Assembly (NCBI GenBank): GCA_030595125.1 | Contig: JAUVDV010000027.1 | Span: 1 to 61,524, forward strand | Direction: 5' to 3' | Length of the DNA: 61,524 nucleotides | Source of the DNA: Deltaproteobacteria bacterium | GTDB lineage: Bacteria > Myxococcota_A > Polyangia > JAAYKL01 | Shown here: one piece after another, positions 25,923 through 33,663 of the stretch | How the letters are laid out: every line of letters begins with the position of its first letter | Position numbering within the stretch: position 1 is the first letter of the stretch | Translations under genes and position numbers: made by a program | Notes under the pieces: model-generated | Databases searched by the model: none | What the model was told of the DNA's origin: nothing | Seen by the model: the letters and a program-made list of their open reading frames with translations, nothing else

Positions 25923-26564
25923 CGAATGGCAGATGATGGCCGGGACGAGCGAACGCAACCTGATGGTCAGGACGCCGAAGATTAACCCGCAAACACCCGC
26001 GGCGACGGCGGCGAGGGTTCCCATGAGCACGGCGTAGAAACCGGTATAGACGACGGTGGCGAGGATCACCGCAAGTGAATGGGGCATCATGATCATCAGG
26101 CGGGTCTGCACGAAGCCGCGCCAGAAAAGCTCTTCCGACACGCCCAGCAATACCGCTCCCGCTATCCCCACGATGGCCGGATGGATCACCGACGCGTGTC
26201 CCTTTATACGCACCAGTTCCACGAAGAACGCGGGGACCGATCCGTCACCGTCCAGCGTGGCCCCGATGAACAACCCCGAAGCGTACTGCAACGCGAGGCC
26301 GAAAATTCCGTACAACAAGACGGCAGCCCCGAGCCCGTATAGCGCGCCCGTGGGCCTGAACACGAGCAGCTCCCGCATGAGTTTGCGCTCGAACACAAAA
26401 GCCAGAACACCGATCACCGGCGCCATGACCGCCAACAGCACCCACATGGGGAGTTGTGCCATCCTGCCGCCGCAGAAGGCGAACACGTAGAGCATCATCA
26501 ACGGAGCGCGCAGGTCGTTGATGCTTCTCCTCGTCCTCGGTTTATCTTCGCTATTTGCAGTCAT
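25881..26564 (-). CDS. CPBP-family intramembrane metalloprotease
   Basis: 227 residues with about seven membrane segments. Motif 1 is EELFWRGF (Glu144, Glu145, Arg149); His213 in AIICHSLVW is the expected later metal ligand. The family (CAAX protease/bacteriocin-processing, formerly Abi) cleaves within the membrane; the substrate is unknown. Divergent from the racemase with a 50-base gap. Confidence 0.9.
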   Translation of the reverse strand: MTANSEDKPRTRRSINDLRAPLMMLYVFAFCGGRMAQLPMWVLLAVMAPVIGVLAFVFERKLMRELLVFRPTGALYGLGAAVLLYGIFGLALQYASGLFIGATLDGDGSVPAFFVELVRIKGHASVIHPAIVGIAGAVLLGVSEELFWRGFVQTRLMIMMPHSLAVILATVVYTGFYAVLMGTLAAVAAGVCGLIFGVLTIRLRSLVPAIICHSLVWVFALWILPLV

Positions 26565-26614
26565 GCCTTCAACCTATCTACCTGTCTTGCTATCATACGG
26601 GAGAGGAGAATCAA

Positions 26615-27322
26615 ATGAAGACCATCGGATTGATCGGCGGAATGAGCTGGGAATCGTCGGCCGAGTACTACAGAATTCTGAATGAGCTCGTGAGCAACAG
26701 GCTCGGCGGGCTGCACAGCGCGCAAGTGGTAATGGTCAGCGTCGATTTCGCCGTTATCGAGCGCGCCCAGTCGGAGGGACAGTGGGAGGAGGCGGGGGAT
26801 ATTCTGGCGGGCTGCGCTCGTTCCCTGGAAAATGCCGGGGCGGATCTCATTCTCCTTTGCACCAACACCATGCACAAGGTTGCGCACATGGTTTCGCAAG
26901 CCACGTCGTTGCCTTTTCTCCACATCGCCGAGGTGACCGGCGCTGCAATCGCTGCGCGGGGGCTCGAAAAGATCGGCCTGCTGGGCACCCGCTTCACGAT
27001 GGAGGAGGATTTCTACAAAAAAGTGCTGGAGGATCGCTTCGGGCTTGCAGTGGTCGTCCCACGCACGACCGACGCTAGCACCGTGGACAGGATCATCTAC
27101 AAGGAGTTGTGCGCCGGGCGCATCGAGGCCGGCTCCCGCGAAGCGATCTTGAGCATCATTGACAGGCTCGTCGGGGAGGGCGCGCAGGGGATAATTCTCG
27201 GTTGCACGGAGCTGCCCCTCCTCATCCGGGACGAGGACACAAACATCCCGCTGCTCGACACCACGCGCCTGCACGCCACAGCCGCGGTTGACCTTGCGCT
27301 CGCCGATCACGAGGATCGCTGA
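26615..27322 (+). CDS. Aspartate/glutamate racemase family protein
   Basis: 235 residues from the ATG at 26615, supported by GAGAGGAGA upstream. It starts KTIGLIGGMSWESS, the typical opening of aspartate racemases. Both catalytic cysteines are present: Cys82 in LLCTNTMH and Cys197 in LGCTELPL. It should interconvert L- and D-aspartate (or a close amino acid) without cofactor in the cytoplasm. The next gene starts right after its stop codon, so they are likely co-transcribed. Confidence 0.93.
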   Translation: MKTIGLIGGMSWESSAEYYRILNELVSNRLGGLHSAQVVMVSVDFAVIERAQSEGQWEEAGDILAGCARSLENAGADLILLCTNTMHKVAHMVSQATSLPFLHIAEVTGAAIAARGLEKIGLLGTRFTMEEDFYKKVLEDRFGLAVVVPRTTDASTVDRIIYKELCAGRIEAGSREAILSIIDRLVGEGAQGIILGCTELPLLIRDEDTNIPLLDTTRLHATAAVDLALADHEDR

Positions 27323-27886
27323 ATGCGACGGCCCGCGACGATACCGGCTACCATCCTCGCCACGGCGGTTCTCCTCGTGGCTCTCGATGTATACGCCGGC
27401 GCGTTAAAGGTAATCGCCGACGCCCCTCCCCCGGGCGGTTGGGGAACAACGCGCGGCCTGACCATCGGACCGAGTATGGCCTGGGTGGGCGGCAAGGAGA
27501 TGGAGAACACCTTCGCGCCGGGGCTGGAGCTCACGTATTTCCACAGGATCAACACGCCCCTGTTCGCGTGGATATCACCGGGGGCGCGATTGTGGATCGC
27601 CGATGGCGGCACAGGCGTGATCCCCTATATCGAGGCCGGCCTGAGTTTCCTCTTCTTCAACGCGGGCGTCGGGTACGGAATGGGATTCCTTACACCGAAC
27701 GTACCGGCCCACAGCGTGCACGGCTTCTTCGGCGTGGCCATCCCGATCTGGACGCCGAAAAAGGGACATCTTTTGTATGTCGAACCCTACTACCGCCCCA
27801 CCTGGAACGTCTCCACCGGGGACGACACCGCAGGTCATGAACTTGGGATGATGATCAAATGGTTGTTTGGGTTTCCCTCAAAATGA
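27323..27886 (+). CDS. Exported beta-rich protein, possible outer-membrane barrel
   Basis: 187 residues. A signal peptide ends near YAGA. The rest is alternating hydrophobic strands with aromatic ends (LELTYFHRI, LSFLFFNAGVGYGMGF, HLLYVEPYYRPTW) and ends in a strand finishing WLFGFPSK. It looks like a small outer-membrane barrel. The ATG immediately follows the racemase TGA. Confidence 0.72.
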   Translation: MRRPATIPATILATAVLLVALDVYAGALKVIADAPPPGGWGTTRGLTIGPSMAWVGGKEMENTFAPGLELTYFHRINTPLFAWISPGARLWIADGGTGVIPYIEAGLSFLFFNAGVGYGMGFLTPNVPAHSVHGFFGVAIPIWTPKKGHLLYVEPYYRPTWNVSTGDDTAGHELGMMIKWLFGFPSK

Positions 27887-27921
27887 TCGGCCCGGAAAAA
27901 AGGTAATCGATCGGTTGATAG

Positions 27922-28809
27922 TCAGCTCCGCCTTCTCACACTCTCGCGCAACTCAACGCCCAAGAGCGCCGCAACACGTCTGACAGAGTCGGTAGCATTC
28001 CCCTCAAGTGCGAGCACGCAAGAGGAAGAGCGAACATCAGAGTGCCAGATTGACTCGGCCCGCATGACCGCATCGTACTTGATGCACTGAAAGACGCCGC
28101 GCAGCATGTCATCTTCTGCAGAACGGTGCGACTTGACCTCCACTGCCAAACGCCTGCGCCGGGCAACGAAGAGGACGTCTACCACATCACCTGAAGGGAG
28201 CACATGTTCTGTCTCCCCCCGAGTGAGCCGCGCTGATAGTCCAAAGAGGCTCGGATTAGCTGCTATGTAACGCTTGAATGCTTTATGCTCAGGACTCTCT
28301 CCGCCGCCGCGGCCGGAGACCCGCTTGACCTTGGCTCGATCGGGCGACATCTCCGGAATCCCGCTGCCAGCAGTGAGTCCCAACCCCTTGAGTACTCGCA
28401 GCCACCCGTCGAAATCGAACACCTTCCCCTGCAAGCCCTGCAAAAGCACGGGCCTTAGCTCTCTCGTCACCTTCGGAATAAGATACCACTCGCGAAGGAA
28501 CTGGTCGAAGCCGCGACCTGGCGAACCCGTTGCGGAGTTCACCACGATTGACTGCAGCGGCGGAACCCTCTCGCCCATCTGCTCGGACAGCTCGGTCAGT
28601 GTTGCGCCAACGCAGCCGAGGACGAAGTTCAGATTGCGTGCGTTGGGCATTCCCATGAGCCGAGCGAGATTGCCGTAAGTTATGACCCGTCTGCCGCGCG
28701 CGAGCTGCACAAGGGGCGGCACGGCCTCCCTGGCACGCCGAACATACAGCGCGTCATGGCCGGAGAGAATCGACTGCGCAACGACCGCTGTCTTCTGTCT
28801 CTTCGCCAA
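27922..28809 (-). CDS. Putative nuclease: ATL/MGMT-like N-domain with PD-(D/E)XK C-domain
   Basis: 295 residues. Residues ~40-105 (RRVITYGNLARLMGMPNAR ... VPPLQSIVVNSATGSPGRG) resemble the DNA-binding winged helix of O6-methylguanine methyltransferase-like (ATL) proteins. No Pro-Cys-His-Arg motif is seen, so it is not an active alkyltransferase. Residues ~174-250 carry Glu174, GDVVDVLF (Asp211), AVEVKSH (Glu224, Lys226) and QCIKY, the order of a PD-(D/E)XK nuclease with a RecB-like QxxxY motif. A DNA-damage or defence nuclease is inferred. I do not recognise a named family. Confidence 0.65.
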   Translation of the reverse strand: MAKRQKTAVVAQSILSGHDALYVRRAREAVPPLVQLARGRRVITYGNLARLMGMPNARNLNFVLGCVGATLTELSEQMGERVPPLQSIVVNSATGSPGRGFDQFLREWYLIPKVTRELRPVLLQGLQGKVFDFDGWLRVLKGLGLTAGSGIPEMSPDRAKVKRVSGRGGGESPEHKAFKRYIAANPSLFGLSARLTRGETEHVLPSGDVVDVLFVARRRRLAVEVKSHRSAEDDMLRGVFQCIKYDAVMRAESIWHSDVRSSSCVLALEGNATDSVRRVAALLGVELRESVRRRS

Positions 28810-28903
28810 TCCAGTCTCCTGCGTGCTGTCTAACAGTTACTCACCAACAGTGATTTTAGGAATAGTAGCAGGAAGCGGGGATAATTGTAACGTTCACCAT
28901 TAT

Positions 28904-28925
28904 TCGTCCGGCGCTTGCCGGACGA
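28904..28925. repeat. Perfect 9-bp hairpin upstream of the putative nuclease
   Basis: TCGTCCGGC and GCCGGACGA flank the loop GCTT. There is no T-run on either side, so it looks like a REP-type palindrome or an operator-like site, not a terminator. The rest of 28810-29045 holds nothing else I can name. Confidence 0.6.
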
Positions 28926-29045
28926 GTGGTTTAGCGGGTTTGGTTTCGTGCGACCAATCCGTCCTCGGCGTCAAGGCCGGTACAGGCTGGGTCTGGGATA
29001 CGAAAGGTGGCGTATTGCAACCTTGCTGTAAAATTCAAGTCAAAA

Positions 29046-29290
29046 AGAGCCGCTTTTCTCACCAAAGGCCGGTATTTTCATCCGAAGCCGGTCATTTTCA
29101 ATGTTGAGCCGCCTGTTTCCGTCGAAAAGCCGCCCGTTTCTCACCCGGAGCCGGCCATTTCTGAGAAAAAGCCGCCCGTTTCTCACCTGGAGCCGGTCAT
29201 TTTCCAGGCGAAGCCGCCCGTTTTTGACGAAAAGCCGCCTGTTTTTGGTCCGAAACCGCTTGGTTATGTTGGAAGGCCGCTTTTTATAGC
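29046..29290. repeat. Degenerate 21-bp tandem repeat, about 12 units
   Basis: Units of 20-21 bases share the core AGCCG(C/G)(C/T)C(G/A)TTT followed by about eight variable bases. Both strands are open over most of the tract and give seven-residue periodic peptides (NGRL-x3 on the minus strand), but neither has a credible start or RBS. It lies between the putative nuclease and the end of the gene at 29284. Confidence 0.85.
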
Positions 29291-30039
29291 TGCGGGGTGC
29301 TGTCCGATTGGGCTTTGGCGCTCTTTTTCCCAAGCCCGCTGTGATAATCGCTGACGTACGACCGATGGCGGTCGGTTCCCTCGAAAACGAACGTCCCGTG
29401 GTCTTTGACCTCGTCGGCTGCCAGCTTGAAGTAGGTATAGGCGCGATCGAGCATGACTTTCGCCTCGCTTACCTTCTTGGGGTCTATAGTGAAGCGTGCG
29501 TAGAGGTCACTCAGTCTTTCGTGGAGATCCTTCGCTTCATCGATTTTCGACTTGTCGAACATCTTCATCTGGGACAGCGTATCGAGATTGTCTTTGCCGA
29601 GAATGTTGAGCGTCAGGAGATCGAGGAGCATATCCTTGTCTCCCCGACCCTCTTTAATCTTGTTCACGCTCTTCGTCAGCTCCTCGTTCTTGCGAAAGGC
29701 AAAGGCGTAATGCTTGATAAGGTAACTCTGCACTGCATGGCCGGCGGGAGAGTACTCCTTCCACAACTTGCTCGCCTTCGGATCGGAATCGACGATGAGC
29801 TGGTAATTTGCGGCTGCGAACGCGAAGGCTCCCGCACGGTCCTTGAGGCTGTCGACGTGTTCAGGATCGATCCCGGCGTCAATAAGCGCCTCGCGATCTT
29901 CGTTGGCCACGATCGCCAGCTGGATCCCCTCTGCCGTGCCGATCTCCAGCGGCATGTTACAGTACACCAGAGCGTCTTTGGGTAAGGCCATCAGGAAATC
30001 GTAGAGATTCTTGTAGGACTTTTCTGCGCCTTGATCCAT
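29284..30039 (-). CDS. Helical cytoplasmic protein of unknown function
   Basis: 251 residues, no signal peptide or membrane segment. It is almost entirely helical and charged, with segments such as FAFAAANYQLIVDSDPKASK and KVMLDRAYTYFKLAADEV. I do not recognise a family. CAAGGAGG lies eight bases upstream of ATG, a strong ribosome site. The 3' end (SDSTPQL-stop) runs into the last units of the 21-bp repeat tract. Confidence 0.78.
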   Translation of the reverse strand: MDQGAEKSYKNLYDFLMALPKDALVYCNMPLEIGTAEGIQLAIVANEDREALIDAGIDPEHVDSLKDRAGAFAFAAANYQLIVDSDPKASKLWKEYSPAGHAVQSYLIKHYAFAFRKNEELTKSVNKIKEGRGDKDMLLDLLTLNILGKDNLDTLSQMKMFDKSKIDEAKDLHERLSDLYARFTIDPKKVSEAKVMLDRAYTYFKLAADEVKDHGTFVFEGTDRHRSYVSDYHSGLGKKSAKAQSDSTPQL

Positions 30040-30320
30040 TGTGGTTGCCTCCTTGTGGATGGATGGTTTCCGGAAATTTCTTGATTGTCAGTTTCGGCGA
30101 GAACTCAAACACAATATCGAAATAGTAGTCAAGTTAGGTGACCTTTAAACAAACCTGGAACCTCTACAAATAAGCCTCCGGGAGCATCCCTGGCATGGTG
30201 ACATTTGTTTTTTGGGCCGATGGAAAACCAGCTCAGAATGTCACCAACGAATTGTTCCCCACACATGTGAAATATCGGGTATGCTTTCACTTCAGCGAAA
30301 ATCAACAAAAGGAGCGCGCC

Positions 30321-32654
30321 ATGAGATTTCCCCGATGCAATCGCAAGGATGGATTCTTGACAGGCATTTTTCCCTTGCTGGTTCTGATGGTGGGCATTGT
30401 TTCGCCGTCTGTCGCCTCGGCTCTCGACCCGCCCGATCCTTTGAACGTCCTGTTCGTCGCCAACGGGTACTATAATCAAGAGGATGCAATCGAGGACCAT
30501 TTTATCGACCTCGGCTACACGGTGACGGTCATGAAGAGTTATCAGGTAAGGGGTACGACGAACCTCGCGCCGTACGACCTCGTCGTTCTCACCGAGTTCG
30601 CGCCGGGCGTGTCAACGTCCGGGATCAACAATATCAAGGCGTCGGACAAGCCGTTGCTGATCGTCGAGTACTGGGACTTCTGGTACTCGTACAGGTTCGG
30701 GCTGACCGCAACCGAGGATTGTGGCTACGTGGGCACGGACACAATCACCGCAGTAGAAGTAGGCTATAACGAGCTCACGAGTAGGGTCGGCGGCGAGGCG
30801 CTCGTGTACCAGCCGTACTACACGGTATACGGCATCCACATATCGGACGTGGAGCCCGGCATAACTCCATTGTACTGGAGTTCGGAGTATTTCAATGAGG
30901 TGGCGGTGCTCATCGACCCGGTGAATAAGATCGCCGCGACCGGAGTGTACGATACGCTAAAATACACAAATGACGCGTGGAAAATGTTCGACACGCTTGT
31001 GGAGATGATCGCCCCCATTGATACCGAACGCGAAACGATCAATGACGTGGCCGAGGCCTATGCGTGGTCCGGTATCATGGAATTACTGTCCATTGTCGAA
31101 CAGGATTTGGAGCGCGATCCGAATTCCTGGACCTACGAGGAAGCTGAAGAAGAGGCATGGCTGATCACCGTAGAGTGGAGGTTGGAGGAGCTGTGGAGTA
31201 AGACGGCTAAGGATTTCGGCTTTCTTTTTCAATACGAACCCCAATGGCCTCTACCAATATACGACCACCCTACGCGAGAACTCCCCTATGACGACGAATA
31301 TTGGTTCCTCGGGCAGGACTACGATCTTACTATTCCTCCTCACTATGCTGAATACCACGATGGTACGGACCTCGGCATGAGCGTTGAGATTGATGGAAAG
31401 ACCATTTACTTCATGGGCGACACTTGGGGAGATAAGCAATCAACGGACGAGTGTCCGCCACCTGCCAACTGCAACGATATGATGGCGATTTCGTGGGACA
31501 GCAACCCTGATGACGGGGTCAACGTGCTCATTACCAGGCCGGTGGGGGAGAGCGGCGTGTTCCTGCCGCAGATGGTGCCGGGTGTGCACAAGGATATCGC
31601 GCCGGAGCTCAGCGGCTATTGGGGCGACGTCACATTGCCCGGTTACGTCGAGCCGAAATACACCGTGCCCACAGGCGTGGTGGTGGCGAATCCGGTGTTC
31701 AGTTTTCTAATCGGGGATCCGACCCCAATAACCTTCACAATGGAAATGGTGGTGTTGTGGTACGCCACGGCTATTAATCCGGGTGACGGTGATACAGCAC
31801 TGGACAGCAGTGATTCCAGGACACGACCTGCTTCGTGGAACGGCTGCTCGTTTGACGGTTACAGATTCCACAAATGCCGTAGCCGCAATTATTCCCCGTA
31901 CTATCCGCCCCCGTTCTCGATCGACAAGACAATTCCCAACGAACCTGCTCGCTTCATCCAGGTTGCGGCTATCGAGATAACCGCTGCGGATTTCGATTCC
32001 GTGTGCGATGGCGGCGTCGATGACACCGAGTTTTGCGATTTGTACGATGCCTCCGTACCGATGGCCGAGAAGGGCGGTCTTCTTCTTTACGGTTCCGGTC
32101 GGCCATACCGGAAGAGCGGGTTGTTTCTGGCGTACATGAGCAATGTGGATTTCGGCGATGTAGATTTCTGGGGCAAACCGATAGTCTCGTACTGGAACGG
32201 CTCGGGGTGGTCGGCGGGCGAAAGTGGCGCTGTATCGCTGACTCACGATGCCTCGAACCCGCTGCCGTGTGACAATGCGCCGATACCAAACGATTGCGAT
32301 ATCGATGATTACACCGATCAACTCAATGTTTTCGGCGAGCTTTCCGCAAAGCTAATCCGCTCCGCCAGCGAGGAGAGCGTTATAGTTCTGCTGTCAAATC
32401 ATGTAATGAACGACCCTGATGAAAACAACGTCCGAGCCCGCACGGCCCGGTTGTCGACACCCTGGATCGTTTCAGGTCATTCGGAACCATATCCGGGAAC
32501 AAAAGGTTACGGCCCGTACATCATTGATGAGTACATCGAACACGACGGCTATACGGGGGACATAGGTCTGTACCACGTCATTACAGTGTGGGAGGGAAAC
32601 GATTATACACCCTACGGCGTGTACACAGGTTATGAGGAGGTCACATGGCCGTAA
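30321..32654 (+). CDS. Large secreted protein, DUF4185-like
   Basis: 777 residues from the ATG at 30321, chosen for AAAAGGAGCGCGCC directly upstream and the signal peptide that follows (GIFPLLVLMVGIVSPSVASA). Residues ~40-230 look like a Rossmann-like segment (LNVLFVANGYY ... NLAPYDLVVLTEF). The rest includes GKTIYFMGDTWG and later YMSNVDFGDVDFWG, typical of DUF4185 beta-propeller proteins related to glycosidases. The active site cannot be assigned. The next lipoprotein gene overlaps its last ten bases and has its RBS inside this ORF. Confidence 0.72.
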   Translation: MRFPRCNRKDGFLTGIFPLLVLMVGIVSPSVASALDPPDPLNVLFVANGYYNQEDAIEDHFIDLGYTVTVMKSYQVRGTTNLAPYDLVVLTEFAPGVSTSGINNIKASDKPLLIVEYWDFWYSYRFGLTATEDCGYVGTDTITAVEVGYNELTSRVGGEALVYQPYYTVYGIHISDVEPGITPLYWSSEYFNEVAVLIDPVNKIAATGVYDTLKYTNDAWKMFDTLVEMIAPIDTERETINDVAEAYAWSGIMELLSIVEQDLERDPNSWTYEEAEEEAWLITVEWRLEELWSKTAKDFGFLFQYEPQWPLPIYDHPTRELPYDDEYWFLGQDYDLTIPPHYAEYHDGTDLGMSVEIDGKTIYFMGDTWGDKQSTDECPPPANCNDMMAISWDSNPDDGVNVLITRPVGESGVFLPQMVPGVHKDIAPELSGYWGDVTLPGYVEPKYTVPTGVVVANPVFSFLIGDPTPITFTMEMVVLWYATAINPGDGDTALDSSDSRTRPASWNGCSFDGYRFHKCRSRNYSPYYPPPFSIDKTIPNEPARFIQVAAIEITAADFDSVCDGGVDDTEFCDLYDASVPMAEKGGLLLYGSGRPYRKSGLFLAYMSNVDFGDVDFWGKPIVSYWNGSGWSAGESGAVSLTHDASNPLPCDNAPIPNDCDIDDYTDQLNVFGELSAKLIRSASEESVIVLLSNHVMNDPDENNVRARTARLSTPWIVSGHSEPYPGTKGYGPYIIDEYIEHDGYTGDIGLYHVITVWEGNDYTPYGVYTGYEEVTWP

Positions 32655-33649
32655 ACAAAGTGGCCGTTTTGGGACCGATGCTCTCGCTCTGTACGGTCAT
32701 TTGCGGCTGTTGGATGGGGGGCGGTCAGGCAGGCGTTCCGGACGGCGGCGATGTCGATTCCGATTCGGACACCGATGCTGACACCGATTCCGATTCCGAC
32801 ACTGATTCCGATTCCGATACCGACACGGACACCGAATTCACCTGCGAGGGCGTGCTCCACTTTCCGGACCCCAACTTCGAGCTCTCAGTGTGCTTCAACC
32901 TGGGGATATTCGACGACGTTACAGACACGTGCACCGCAGACATCCTCGCCGAGGACGTCGACGGGATGACATACTTCGCTTCTCTCGCATCATCGGAGCA
33001 AGGCCTGGTGCCGGAGCACTACATAACCGATCTCACCGGATTGGAATGCATGCCGAATCTCCATGGGGTGAACATTGAGAATAACTACTCCTCTTTCGAT
33101 CTCTCCCCACTGGCCAACGCGAGCGCGTTGGAGATTCTGTACGCCAGTGCGAACCAGATAGACGACCTTTCGCCGCTGGCCGGACTTACCCAACTCACAA
33201 CATTGGAACTTTACTACAACGAAATCTCGGATGTCTCGCCGCTTTCCGGCTTGACTCAACTAATATCACTCTCCTTGAACCACAATTTAATTTCCGATGT
33301 GTCGCCGTTGTCCTCCCTCACCAATTTGGACAGCCTATCCTTCGGTTACAATGATATCTCGAACATCGGCCCGCTCGCATCCCTCAACGGCCTATACCAC
33401 CTCGGTATCACTTCGAACGATGTATCGGACATCGACGCCGTGGCTTCAATGACCGGTCTTACCAGCCTCTCTTTTCAGATGAACAACATTACCGACCTTA
33501 CACCGCTGGTTGACAACGAATCTTTCGCCGACGGTTGTGCTGCCCACTTAGACTACAACCCCATCGACTGCGACGACCAGGCTGCGAACATTGCGACGTT
33601 GAAAGACAGAGGCGTCCATCTGGTTTGCGACTGCGCCGCGTGCGATTAG
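32645..33649 (+). CDS. LRR (internalin/SDS22-like) lipoprotein with Asp linker
   Basis: 334 residues. After the signal peptide (TVICGC) a DS/DT linker spans about 36-64. Leucine-rich repeats follow with 22-residue periodicity: LSPLAGLTQLTTLELYYN-EISDVSPL and so on, about six units. It ends in a Cys-containing cap (CDCAACD). The repeats form a curved binding surface; a ligand-binding role outside the cell is inferred. GAGGAGG at 32634-32640 sets the start and couples it to the upstream gene. Confidence 0.88.
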   Translation: MAVNKVAVLGPMLSLCTVICGCWMGGGQAGVPDGGDVDSDSDTDADTDSDSDTDSDSDTDTDTEFTCEGVLHFPDPNFELSVCFNLGIFDDVTDTCTADILAEDVDGMTYFASLASSEQGLVPEHYITDLTGLECMPNLHGVNIENNYSSFDLSPLANASALEILYASANQIDDLSPLAGLTQLTTLELYYNEISDVSPLSGLTQLISLSLNHNLISDVSPLSSLTNLDSLSFGYNDISNIGPLASLNGLYHLGITSNDVSDIDAVASMTGLTSLSFQMNNITDLTPLVDNESFADGCAAHLDYNPIDCDDQAANIATLKDRGVHLVCDCAACD

Positions 33650-33663
33650 TCTCCGGCCCTGTG

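Noticed and set aside
29040-29333. Heptad NGRL-repeat ORF (minus) and Pro-rich ORF (plus) across the 21-bp array
   Set aside because: No RBS, both strands equally open, and the minus frame overlaps the end of the gene at 29284; more likely a DNA repeat than a protein.
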